A DNA stretch of 64,000 nucleotides from Apostichopus japonicus (lineage: Eukaryota; Echinodermata; Holothuroidea; Aspidochirotida; Stichopodidae). Within the stretch, counting starts at the first letter, position 1; each line of letters starts with the position of its first letter. The stretch covers positions 913,501-977,500 of the forward strand of contig NC_092571.1 in assembly GCF_037975245.1 (NCBI RefSeq). Reading direction: 5' to 3'. The translations under genes and the position numbers were made by a program. This document shows, piece by piece, positions 40,518 to 52,700 of the stretch. Below the pieces are notes generated by a model. The model was given only the letters and a program-made list of their open reading frames with translations. It was not told where the DNA came from and ran no database searches.

Positions 40518-43500
40518 AACTCAAATATATAAAGACTACGTATTTAGTTACAATTAATGCACCATACAAGGACTATATAGTGGTATAAACGTCATCTATG
40601 CTATTTTGCTTATATATGAAATTCAGTAAATTATATTTAGGTAAAATTCAAGTTAGGAATTAGGCGTCACAATATTAGGTTGCGGAATGAGTAGCTGACG
40701 TCATCCTTCGATTTGGCCAAGGGGGCATTCCAGACGTTTCCCATTTCCTTTATTTTAATTTTATTTATGTTTTGGGGCTCACTATGACGTATATAGGACT
40801 AGCAACCTAAGTCTTGGCTCATCCGATAATAGTATACAGTTAATTGTTTGCCAGCGGTTGGACGATGTTTGTTTAAAGTTGTTTCAGTCAATGTTTAGTT
40901 TTTGTGTGTGCACTGAATGCGCTGTTTCCATATAAGCTGATACAAACCAAATATTAGTATAGGCTGGCTACTCGGCTATAGCAGGTCTGGCTTTCTGCAC
41001 TGCACTGAAATGTCAAGAGGTCGACTGGTCGGCGGAACTTAGGGTCAACCGATTAGTAAAAAAAAATCCAGTTTCAGAACTTCAGGGGATGGGGGAGGGG
41101 GGGCAAGTAAAAGGCATTGCTAATAATGCAAACGGTTTGACCGCGATCCATGCTATATACTCAGTATTGTTGTTATAACCAGATGATGGACTACCTGTGT
41201 CACCGGGTTTGTTTACCTTGTTTGCCACTGATCATTGAGAGGGATCGCGGTCCGTGAGTGAGTAATTGTCTTGTAACCCCACACCACCCAACCCCCATCA
41301 CCTCCTCGACCGCAGAGCTCATGATGGCCTTTAGAATAACATCTATCCGTCTTCGATGCCAGGCTTTCCCCTCAAGTCCACTCCTCAGTCAGACCCATTC
41401 CCCCACCCACGATGAAAGGATCGAGTTTTTCTTACGAAGAACAGCTCAAGTTATCGAGGACTACGTTTTGCGTTGTGCAGTCAAACAAAGATACTTACAA
41501 CTTGCGCAAGGCATTCTGTTACACCAGTGGAAATACGGATCGTCCCGTATTGCCTATATTCGACTTAATCGTAGCACATGCCATCCGTGCCCGCCCCCCT
41601 CCCCAGCCCCATTCTGAGATTTTAAAAACAAGTTGTACGCGGAAAAAGCCATAATATGATGGTTATATGAACATTTTGGGAGTGGTGGGGTATTTATTTG
41701 GATTTATTGAATAAAGTGGGTAAAACGTATTAACACCCATCGCCAACTTCTCCCTATTTCCAGCCCCTACCCCTTTTAATTTACAAAACCTTCACTAGGT
41801 TAATTAAGAAACCAAATTATTATCCTGGTTGAAATTTGTATTCACTGAGAATTCTCATAATGTATAAATAGTACCGTAGTCCATAAAACTGCAGCAAAAT
41901 TCCGAAAAGTTCACAGGAATAAAGTGACTTGAAAGGATCCATTTTAGCAAACTAATTAACAATTTATGTAGATAATATTCCGGCAGCTCTGTTTTCCCTT
42001 GCCCTTCTCTCCCTCCTCCCCTATGCTTTCCCTCCCTTGTCACACCCACCCTATATAACGTGATATTAACATTGAAAGATATTATACCAAGAATGTGACA
42101 CTTTGTCTACGTACGAGCAGAGTGCGCTAAATTGGTGGCGCTAGCTCTTTTCGTGTCTTTTAGAAATGACTGCCTTGTGTTTACACATATACAAGATAAT
42201 AACATCACACAGATAACAAGCCTTGCATCTCGTTGTATACGATTTATTTATCTATTAAAGGGTAATTTGAATATTAATGCTGCAAAATATGCTAGCAAGT
42301 CACATAATGGGCAAACGTGTTCAAATTTCATCCAGTTTTTTACTGCCACTCTAAAAGTAGTTATCCAAGCTGTGATAATTAATTGTCTATTTTAACAATC
42401 CCTAATGTCCGGGGATCACTTGGAGGATCAGAACCTTTCCCAAAGTACTTTTGAAGGCAATTTTGAGTGTGTAGTGTGATATTTCATCCACGATTCGACA
42501 AAATAACCAGGGAGTGTGTCTTAGTTTGACTTAATACGATATGATATTGAGTAACATTCGGTATATGATTTGTAACGTTGTCAAATTTATGTATGGTAAA
42601 CTTTAAAGTGTTTTCTTAAAAGAAAAATCGTAGCGGATTCCTATACCACTACCACGACATGTGCTCAATTGTATACAAGCTCGATGTCTGTTTCCTTCAG
42701 AAACTGTTTTTAGTCCAGAGCCATACTAGCCACTGTGCATGAATGTGGTCGTACACTATAGCCCGGCAAAGTTTGTGAGATTTGTAGACTTCCACATTGC
42801 TAAAAATAGAAGTCTTGTACTGCACAAATGTATAGAAAGTGATGGAAAAAGCACCATTTTAGTTCCCTTACCGCAAACTAAATTTCCCTTATGCCCTCCT
42901 CAAGACGGACATCAGCAGACCAATTTTGTGCCCCATCTTATCCGCACCCGCAAATTTAGAACAAAAAGGACTATACGGGCCTGGTTGATAATAAACAACA
43001 GATGTTCAAATTAACCACATTTCCTCCCACAACAAGGAAAACTACACGTTTGAGAGCCGCTGTGAATCCGGCAATGGTTTTTACTGGAACATTCTACAAC
43101 AATGGAGCTATAAGCAGATTATAGCTCCATGCTACAACCAAAACACGGAAGACTAGAAATTTGCTTAGCCCAGCAACTTTTGTGTCAAAGGTCACCAAGG
43201 TTTCTAACTTTACAAACTCGGAGGAATAAACAATCCTCCATATACCGTCAAATATCAGAATATATTTTCAACGTTAGAGTAGCTACATATTCATAAAAAA
43301 AATTACTGCATGAAAAGAAATGCACAATTTGTAAAGAAAGTATTAGTTTTGGTTGAAAAAGAATTATTTGTATTATAAAACTAGAATATTACAAATAAGA
43401 CTGATGATAAGCTTTATGCACATATGACTTTACAACATTGGCAAGTGGAACCATATTTGCAAGTTTACGTACTACGAGTCCAAGTCCAATACACGCAAGG

Positions 43501-43649
43501 GGGGTTTTTGTATAGTCTACACCAAATCCTGACTTTATTTACACGTACGTCTGCCGAACTGTCTGACAGAGCAACCGCCACTTGGTAGATCGTTCGTGCA
43601 CTATCCGACAGTAGGATAGCATAAGTAAGCCTCAGAATTCCCACCGAAC

Positions 43650-43740
43650 ATGAAAACTATGGCTCAATACAGTTTCTTCATTTTATTTATAATTTTGTTG
43701 CAAACGTTTGGTTTTGATGCCTCGTCAGGAAGCAAAGCCG
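43650..43740 (+). CDS. PLOD3: PLOD3 exon 1, signal peptide
   Basis: The ATG at 43650 begins [20 protein letters not shown], a hydrophobic signal sequence for ER entry, ending about GFDA. A second ATG at residue 4 could also serve. The donor GTGAGA is in phase 1. The start is chosen because the hydrophobic run follows at once and the next exon continues the frame. Confidence 0.85.
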
Positions 43741-46700
43741 GTGAGAAAAGTAACGTAGGCCTAAGTTAGGCCCTAACTTAAGTTAGGCCTAGGCTACGCT
43801 AGGTTGGGTCCTCCTCTTAATAATAATGTAGCCTAGACGGTTGGCCTAACTTAGCCTAGGACTAAGCTAGCCTGCACTTAAAGCAAGTTAAGGTGACAAA
43901 TATTAGTACTTTAAGGAAATATACCCCAACAAAAAGAATTCTTCAATATTCAGTTAAGTTTCAGTTAATTTTCTCTGTGTATCCTCCAACTTCCAACTTC
44001 CAAGGAGGTAAAAGAGACACAAATGCATTAACAAATAGAGATACGGATGTGGCACCAGCACTACAGTAAGCACTAGATATTGATGTGACAAAAACTTACG
44101 AGAAGGCTTTTATTATCTAAGCACAAAACTGACTTAAATTGTGAATAACAACTTTACACTTCGATTGAAAAAGATCATGCATATTAATCGCACTGGGTCT
44201 TGTTCTGAAATTTGGTTTTAAGTAAGGCCGTGGCTATTCTTACGACTAGTCGTAACAATTATTTATAAACTATTCTTACGACAAAGGCGAATTCAAGCGC
44301 AGTAAAGTAAATAAAGCAACTGCGCATGTAGTAGGGGTAACCCTAACTTTAACCCTAAACCCCAATCCTAACACTAACCCTAACCGGAAATTATTGTTAC
44401 TCCTGGTCGTAAAAAATAGTACTCCTGTCATAAAAATAGCAACTGCGCATGCGTTATCGGAAATTATTCTTACGAACAGTCGTAAGAATAGCCACTTTGT
44501 TTAAGTAAAGATTTCTTTCTTTCTTAAAGGCCGGGCACTCAAAAATGTAATGAAATTCATCACCTAATTTATTAAGTACGTTACATAAATTGCATATCCC
44601 ATCATGAAACACAATATCTTGGTATCTTCCAGAAATAATCGGGATATTAGTATTGCAGCAACGATATTTACTCCAATAGTTAAGGTTCCGGAAATAGAGG
44701 GTTTTCAAATACTTTTCATATTCAAGGTTGGTCTTGAACATCCTTTGCACTTTAAAATGCGAATTACTATTTACATTGGCAAGTCACTCCTGTTTATACG
44801 TGTCACCTAGTCAGTGGCGGAGCTAGAGGTATTGGTAAAGGGGGGCGAGAATGGTCTGTAGGGGCGCTTCCGACACTATCTAAGCGGAGCGCCACCACGG
44901 GTTGGCGCGGAGCGTACTGGAATTTTTGAGTAAAGATACTCCCTAGATCGCCGGAAATGACCCTTTCCAGGCCTTGCTAATTTGCAGATAAACGAAGAAT
45001 AAATAGGTGTCATCGCCAAAAAAATGTGACAAATGTCAATATGTAGATGAGAGCACAATAAAAAAGTCAATAATCCCGAATAAGTTAAAAGTGGTAATAA
45101 GCTGAAAAGGGCGCCAGCAGTCCAATTGAGTCCGTCAGGGGGGGCATACTGTATGGACGCTCCGCCACTGCACCTAGTCTTAGTTTAATTGCTCTACTTA
45201 ACCATGCCTGGGATATAATAGGGTCAGAAGAATAATGAGCTTGGCTGGCCCCGTACAGTAGGTTCCACACATACGACATTTCGGCTTTGTCAAGAATACT
45301 TAATATTTTACTTAACCAAGGAGATGAATAAAATAAATACTTTGATCATGGAGAGCCCTAAAGAACTTGTACATCATATGCGATAATTTATACCCACTGC
45401 TATTTACACTGCTACACAAAAAATTAACCATTCTTGCCTCGATTGTATTGATCAGCATGTGACGTCCCAAGTCACCATATGCCATGCAATTCGAGTATAC
45501 TTGTTAAGTTTAAGAATTTGTTTACAGAATAATTAATGAATAGCTTCAACTTGGCTAAAATTATCAACGTCCCAGATATCACATCCATAGAGCAGAACAG
45601 GAAGAACCAGTTGATCAAACAGCTCAACTTTTAAATCTGATGCCCGTGATGGGAGCTGTAGGCTATAAGATTTACACAATAGGCTGTATAGGGCACATCT
45701 AGCTTGGTTCACTCGTTTATTAACAGCCTTTGTGAATCTTCTATTATAGTTAAAAGTACAACCCAGATAATAATCATCAATGATTTCAACTGTAGAACCC
45801 CTCAAGTATCGCTAACCACAAGTATATTTGTGAATAATGCTATTTAATATTGTTATTGATTATTGCTAACCCTAATTGTTCAATGGGGCATTTGCACTGT
45901 TAGGCTTGAAAGGGTATAGAGTTGCATTCATGCAAGTTACAAAATCTTTTCAGAGATCACTAAACACCATCATAGGGGGTAAAACATTGTGTGTGTTGAT
46001 TTTGAAAAGTAATTTTAGGATATAACATTATGCTTAAGTATGCCCTGTACTAGTATAGACCGAGGGGGTTCTAGGGTGAATGGGTATTGACTGGGTATCT
46101 GGAGGGACCGAAATGGATGTGAGCTGGACCTGCCACATAGAATGGTTATGTATCTTTGTTTAGTTTCATATTTAAATCAAATTTGAAATATAATAAGATA
46201 TTTGGTAATATGATTTTAATGAACATCACGTATACTTTATAGCTCAAATACTTCAACATTATTCCTGTCCTGTTTAGATAAGGAATATGAGCTGCTTGTC
46301 GTCACTGTAGCAACAGAAGAGACTGATGGTTTCAAAAGGTTTTTAAGATCAACTGACAAATATGATGTTAATGTAAAGGTGAGTCTACATGTTAAAAATG
46401 AATGTTTAATGGTTCTAATTCATGTAAAAATATCAGTGTTGATGTTTGTTCTATACAGTTAACATACATTCTTAAAATCTGTTGAAATCAGTGGACAGAA
46501 CTGAAGAAATGGTCCCTGTATTGCATAACTCAAATTTGTAGTTTTATTCTCAATGTTTGTACAAGGAATACTCTTCTCTTAACTTTAAGTAATTCACACA
46601 ATGAAACAAATTTGACACATTTGTTAGTATGTGTCTACTGGTCACTGTCTGTTGTTGTCATGGAAACACAAATCAGGTTTTTGGTAAATAGCAAATTACA

Positions 46701-49700
46701 AACTTGAACTGTTATTGTGGTCTGTTACTGTGATCTATTACACTATTAGGGCAATTCCATGAAGTTGGACAGTTTGTTGATCCATATCTCAGTGGCAATA
46801 TATAGGAGATTACTTTTCATTTGGGTTTTATGGAACATCTGCCTTGTACTATTCTTTTATGGAGTTTCAGTCCTTGTCTATAATAAATAAACTACAAAAA
46901 TACTCAAATACTCGGACTTACCCAGAGAAAGATAAGTGACATTTTCAGATCATATTTTTCTTTGGAAGACTTTCTGTGAATTGGAATGGGATACAATTAA
47001 AAACTGCTATACATTTTATGAGGAAGACTCTTAACTACACATATCAGTAACCAGCAGTTGAAACCTTTATCACTTCCGGCCTGCAATAGTTTCAAAAATT
47101 TCGAAAATTGATATGACTTAAAGGTGGCATTTCTTTGGCAAGACTGTTTATAATATGTTCACTTTAAAAATAGAAAAGAGAAACAAAGTGAAATCATAAT
47201 CTAGTTCCATCTCCTATGGGCACTATAATAATCATTAACAAGACAGCCACCACCCCCTCCCCCACCCCCTGCCGACCCCCTCCTCACCCCCTGACATGAC
47301 TTTAATCTACAATATTGCAAATCTAAAGCAAGAGTTTCCTTGGCTTGGTTTGGTGTTTTCTGTAACAAGCATCTCTGTTACATAAGAGAATGGTGATGGT
47401 TGGGTACATGCTGCTTGTCTAAATGTTCACCTCCTTTATGGATTATAGGTGGTTGGCATGGGAGAAGAATGGACCGGTGGAGACATCGTAAACTGGCCTG
47501 GTGGTGGACAGAAGATCAACCTCTTAAAAACTGCTCTGGAAGAGTATAAGGACAGGGATGATCTTATTCTTTTGTTTTCAGACAGGTGAGGAAGACTAAG
47601 GAAAGTAGGAGAGGGTAGGTGATGGTGATGGGGGGGGGGGTTAGATATTGGGAGGAGAGGCTGTAAGGGTGGGCCATAGAGAGGAAGAGAATGTAGAATG
47701 GTACAAAAGGAAGTGCATTGTTATGGAAAGGAGAGGCTGGCACTAATTGTGTCAATGGGAAGTATTGGCAGGAGGGATAGGTAAGGTATCAATAGGAGTG
47801 TGTTAGGGGTAGGCTATGATGAGGAGGTAACTCTACAATAGGTTAGTTATGACTTTATTTTACAAGAAGTGCTTTAAAATACCTCTTTTATATTCCTTCA
47901 ATTGATACAGTATCTCTTCACTAGCTCTGTGTTAATTGGAATGTATTTGCAAAAGAAAGAAACTTTGTGTGTCACGTTACTACTGCAGAAGTTTAATTTT
48001 GTTTTGGGTGATCTTTTGGATCTCTTCGCCTAGTAGTCAGTGTACACACAAGTTAGTCTTAGACCCATCATGTGGGACAGTCGATTTCACTGCATTCCTA
48101 CTACCTCTAACTTTAAACCTGCTTACCAATGTTCTTTCATGTGTTATGTCATATGTTACTTATAAGTTGTAATAATGTGTTTGTTTTACAGCTATGATGT
48201 CATCTTTACCACTGGTGCTGAAGAAATAATCAGAAAATTCCAGGAAATGGATGCCAATTTAGTCATCTCTGCTGAGAGCTCAATCTGGCCGGACCCAACT
48301 TTGGCTGTGAGTGCAAACTTGAACATACAAATTGCCAGTTGCACATTAAAACATGGACCAATCAATTGGGTTTATTACAAAGTGACAGGAATAATGAAAA
48401 ATAATGTGACATCTAAGAATCACATTTTAGCAATTCCATCGATGTAAGTTCAGTTCTTGAATCCTGGCTACCTACGATACCATTATCAAAGAAGTTGCTT
48501 TTTATACCAGATTTACTCAGCTTACTTGAGGATATTAGTTTAGATGATGACAATGTTCGATTTGTATGTAGGCTGGATAATCCTGCTATTCAAGTTTAGT
48601 AGGCTAAATGTTGATCGTTGAATTTACAAGCATTTGCTTGTATCTTGAGACACTCAGCATCTTTTTTGATAAATAATAAGAAAAACAAAACTTTATAAAT
48701 AGTTCTTTTTCAGGTCTAACTCATGTTGACAGAAATAAAATTGCAAACACTGACAGTTTTTTGAAGGTTAATTCTGTTTGGTTTATTGTATCATTTGGAA
48801 TTCACTTGTTGTTTGTTTTTTTGGAATTTTAACAGTCCCAGTATCCAATGCCTGAGGTGGGATATCCATTCGTATGTTCAGGGCTGTACATGGGCTATGC
48901 GCCTTACTTCTGGTCAGCGCTGACCTATAGGGACATTGCAGACAAGGATGATGATCAGCTGTTCTATACACAGCTTTACTTGGATTCATCCAGAAGGGTA
49001 AGATAAATTATCACCCATTGTCGTCAAATCTTCCTCGATTACTTTCAATTCTGATTATTTCATAAAATTTGACTTTGAGAATGTGGTTACCGACTGTCCT
49101 CAACAGTTTAGTTAATCGTGCTATATCACATCATACCAGTGAACGTTTGAAAGCTTTCTGTCAATGAAGGGACCAAATTGGAGCTCAAACTGTTAGATTT
49201 ATTAGCAACATGTTTGTTAATGTCAGTCTTAACCTGGGTGTAGCACCTGGAATTTCTGTTCCTCGTTTCTGTTCCATAAAATATTACTGTCTTTTAAACT
49301 TTTCATTTCAGCAGCTAAAATCACATTCTCTTACAATTCTTAGACCTCTTTTTATTATTTCTTTAATCACTGAGTGGTGCCCCCTCCCCCAGCCCTGCCC
49401 TCTTGTATGCACTATACATGAATCTTCCTCACTTAACTAGATTTTTACGCTATCTATGTAACTACATTGTTGATGTCATGATGGTGTGTGTGTTTATGTG
49501 TGAATTGTGTGTAGTTGACAACTCACTCATAATATCAAGCAAAATAACTCAAAACTTACAACTAGGAATTACCTTCTTACTTAGTATAGTGGGTAGGTTT
49601 ATTCCCTGTGGTGTCTATAAGGCCACTGTTGAGTTTGGTTGAGGTCATGCAGTTTCTTGAGAAGAACAGGTGTTTATTACCAATTGTAAAGTAAACATAA

Positions 49701-52700
49701 GCAAGGGCAAGAGTCATTGAATGGCTCTGCTTGAGTTTCACTTCTCTTGTTTACATCGTTACAATTATCGGGTGATTAGCGACTTATGGTACTCAATTTC
49801 GCAGCTAAAGGATAATGTACTACTGTTTAAAATGGAAATGTCATTCCAAAGTCACACCCAATTAATATCTCGTTTCTGTGTTACTCTGTCGTTTTATTAA
49901 GCTTCATCAACCACATCTGCTTCCTTAACAAGAGGTAATCTAGTATTTATCTTTTCAGTCTTCAACGTAATAATCATATAATATATAAAAAAGTGACTGT
50001 TATTTCGTTAGTTACCATTTTCTCAGTGGTTACATCTTTGTGGTAATGCTATCTCTTTCAATGTGTTATTGGTTGGTTAAAAAAAATGCTTCAAGATGAA
50101 GGGAAATGTCAATGGTACCCTTCACGTTGTAACATAGTATGAAATATAGCAAGAAACGAAAGATAGTAAGAAACAAACAACAGACCACAAAAGAAAGAAA
50201 GAAACAACGAGCAAAGCAAACACCAGAACCACAAATAAACCCTGCTGTCTTCCTCTTCTTCAAATAGGGAACAAACAACAAGAAACAAAGACAAATTTGA
50301 ATCCATTATTATATTTTTTGATCGTGTGGACATATGTGTACTACAATCCTTCTAATATCCTACAGACATACTCACCGATTTAGCCTGATGATTTGGGAGT
50401 GGCTGGTTGGTATTTAAACTAGCTTCTGTGATTGGTCCTCTACTTGCCTAAAACGGTTTGAAATTTGTTGGGCTCTCCTCTTGCGATATTTCAAATATTT
50501 ATTCCCATGGGTGCTTTCCTGAATTTTGTTCCTGGCATATCTTAATGTTTTTGACCAAGAAATTGAATTATTTGCTAACAGCCTCCTTCCATGCAGCAAC
50601 AATTGCAAACGACACTATGGTTACATATATATATATATATATACAAGCTTACGAGACTCATTGTTGGGCATGAAGTTCTGTAAGCTCTTACCAGCATCTC
50701 TTCTGGGTTATAATGAGTGTTCATACCTGGAATCCTGGATATTTATCTTGATAATTTCTTCACAGATGTTGTTGTAGTTGCTCTACCAGCATATTCAGAT
50801 CTACTTACAATGACTTGTATTGGTCTAGTTGTGACAGCAAACGGTGTACTTAGTGAACTGTATTCATGCTTTTAGGATCTGATTCCCTGAATGCTGAGGT
50901 TGAAGAATCTTTTAACACAGTTCAATATTCATGGACATTAAATAAGTTATAAATGATTTTGGATTTGCTAAAATCTTAACCTTTCCAGTTATAATGCTGT
51001 GCATATGTATTTGTATGTGTGATACCTTCCTTTGTAAGCAAGATATAAGACACACTTGGATGGGATCTCAGTCTTTGCATGTGGATGTCACATATTGAGT
51101 GGATGTCACATCTTCTTTTATCGTGGAGTTCATTGTTCATTTGAGGTCATCAGGGGTCCAAATGTGAAAACCTTGATATCTCAAGAAGGGAAATCAGATC
51201 AAACTCATACTTTGTATATGGATTCCTGCATTGAGTTGCTCAAGCCACATGTGTGAACAGGAGGTTAAAGTTCAGTTGAGGTCAGCTTAGGTGGAAGTGT
51301 GTAAACCTTTGTAAACACAACATCTCAGTAATGCATCTTGCATAGATCTGGTACTTTGTTTGAGGTTTCCTCATATTGAGCAGATAGATTTCGTTGTTTA
51401 TTTGTGGATGTCAAAGGTCAGTGGAGGTTAAGGAAGGAGGAATATGGAAAAATAAGGTATCTGAAGAATCGGACCCATAGATCGGTTGCTTTATGCTTAT
51501 TACGTAAAGTATGTTGTTTTAAAGCAGGTCAAAATAGCTACTTATCATTCTTAGTTTGAGAAAGCATAATATTACATAAAAGCCTTCATGTGTTGTATTG
51601 GAGGTGAAAGGTCATTTGTGGTCAACAGACAACCTTGTAAACATGGTATCCCTACAATTTTTGCATTTCTGGTGTTGAAAGTAATATTTTTTTTTCTGCC
51701 ATAGTATAGGTTTGTTCTAGTACTTCAAGTGTAGTATGGTATTCACATGACTCATCACATTTCAAGGCAGTCAGACTAAATGTTTTGTTTCTTATTTATT
51801 CTCTAAACTGAATCTTCACATGTCAATGTCATAGTTGCCAATAGTAACAACAATAACACTATGAAAACTTGTTTGTAACGTATCTAGTTCGTGAACACTT
51901 AACATGGAAGACTTGACTTATAATTGTAAAAGTAGAAAGGGCTGTCATTATGCACACGTCTATGTAGGTATTAATACAAAAGATACTAACCCTCAATGAT
52001 ATCCTCACATCTAAATCATCTCCTCCCTACCTCTATAGTTGAGTTATTACTATGAACAAATTTATGTTTTTCGTTTTCCATGGCTGACTAGTTTTGAGTT
52101 CTGTTATGTGGTTTACTGTTTTCTGACAGTTTTGTGACAACTGTTTCTTTGATCGGCCGGTATAAATAGATTACTTCACCAATCAGTTAAATCATCAGCA
52201 TAAAATGTTAACGACTTAGGAGACATTAATCAGGTTTAATGCTAATTGTCACTACATCTTCAGTGACTCATTTATTGTATAGTAGGAAGTAAAAACATAG
52301 TTAATAACATGTAGACAGAGCTCTGTGACAGTTTTTCATTGTTTGAAGTCTGTATTGCGCCCATTGCACTTATCTGTCTCAGAGACAGAACATTATCAAT
52401 CGTATAACTTCACATGGAAAAAGGACTTCGGAGACAGGGGGTGAGTGGAAAGGGGGGGAGGAAACACCTCTGTCTTTTGGAAAACAGACCTTAAATGAGG
52501 TCTTATATAACAGTAGAATTTGTGTGACTTGGGGAACAGGAGAGATGGACAGGAATGTGGGGGGGGGGTCACCTCTTTGACTTGAAGTTGTTCCCACCTA
52601 TATTGGTTTAAGAAAGTGCAGATAGAAGAGTATCATAATCTTTGTTGAAACTATTTTCATAGTTTGAGGACACTTCTCGCTGGCCGCTTTACCAGCATCT

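Larger units (their letters stand above)
36049..43649. other. Region between GNB1 and PLOD3
   Basis: There is no supportable coding exon. It contains a CpG-richer stretch at about 38600-39200, where ACGCATGCGT at 39172-39181 resembles an NRF1-type palindrome. It also holds a hAT-like MITE at 40156-40517 and C-rich stretches. The two gene starts face away from each other, so promoters of both genes may lie here; no TATA box could be assigned. Confidence 0.45.

Noticed and set aside
41258-41617. Open frame of 119 codons, rich in proline and serine
   Set aside because: No recognisable domain, an overlapping frame of similar length, C-rich composition and no splice context; probably chance.
42739-43014. 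Open frame of 91 codons upstream of PLOD3
   Set aside because: No recognised motif and no sign of a promoter or splicing; cannot be told from chance.
44339-44386. True telomere or chromosome end
   Set aside because: The tract is short, degenerate and enclosed in a MITE within a gene.
48307-48447. Continuation of PLOD3 exon 4 past 48306 as coding
   Set aside because: The frame stays open, but GTGAGT at 48307 is a strong donor and the following residues have no match in lysyl hydroxylases, whereas the exon at 48836 continues the family sequence.
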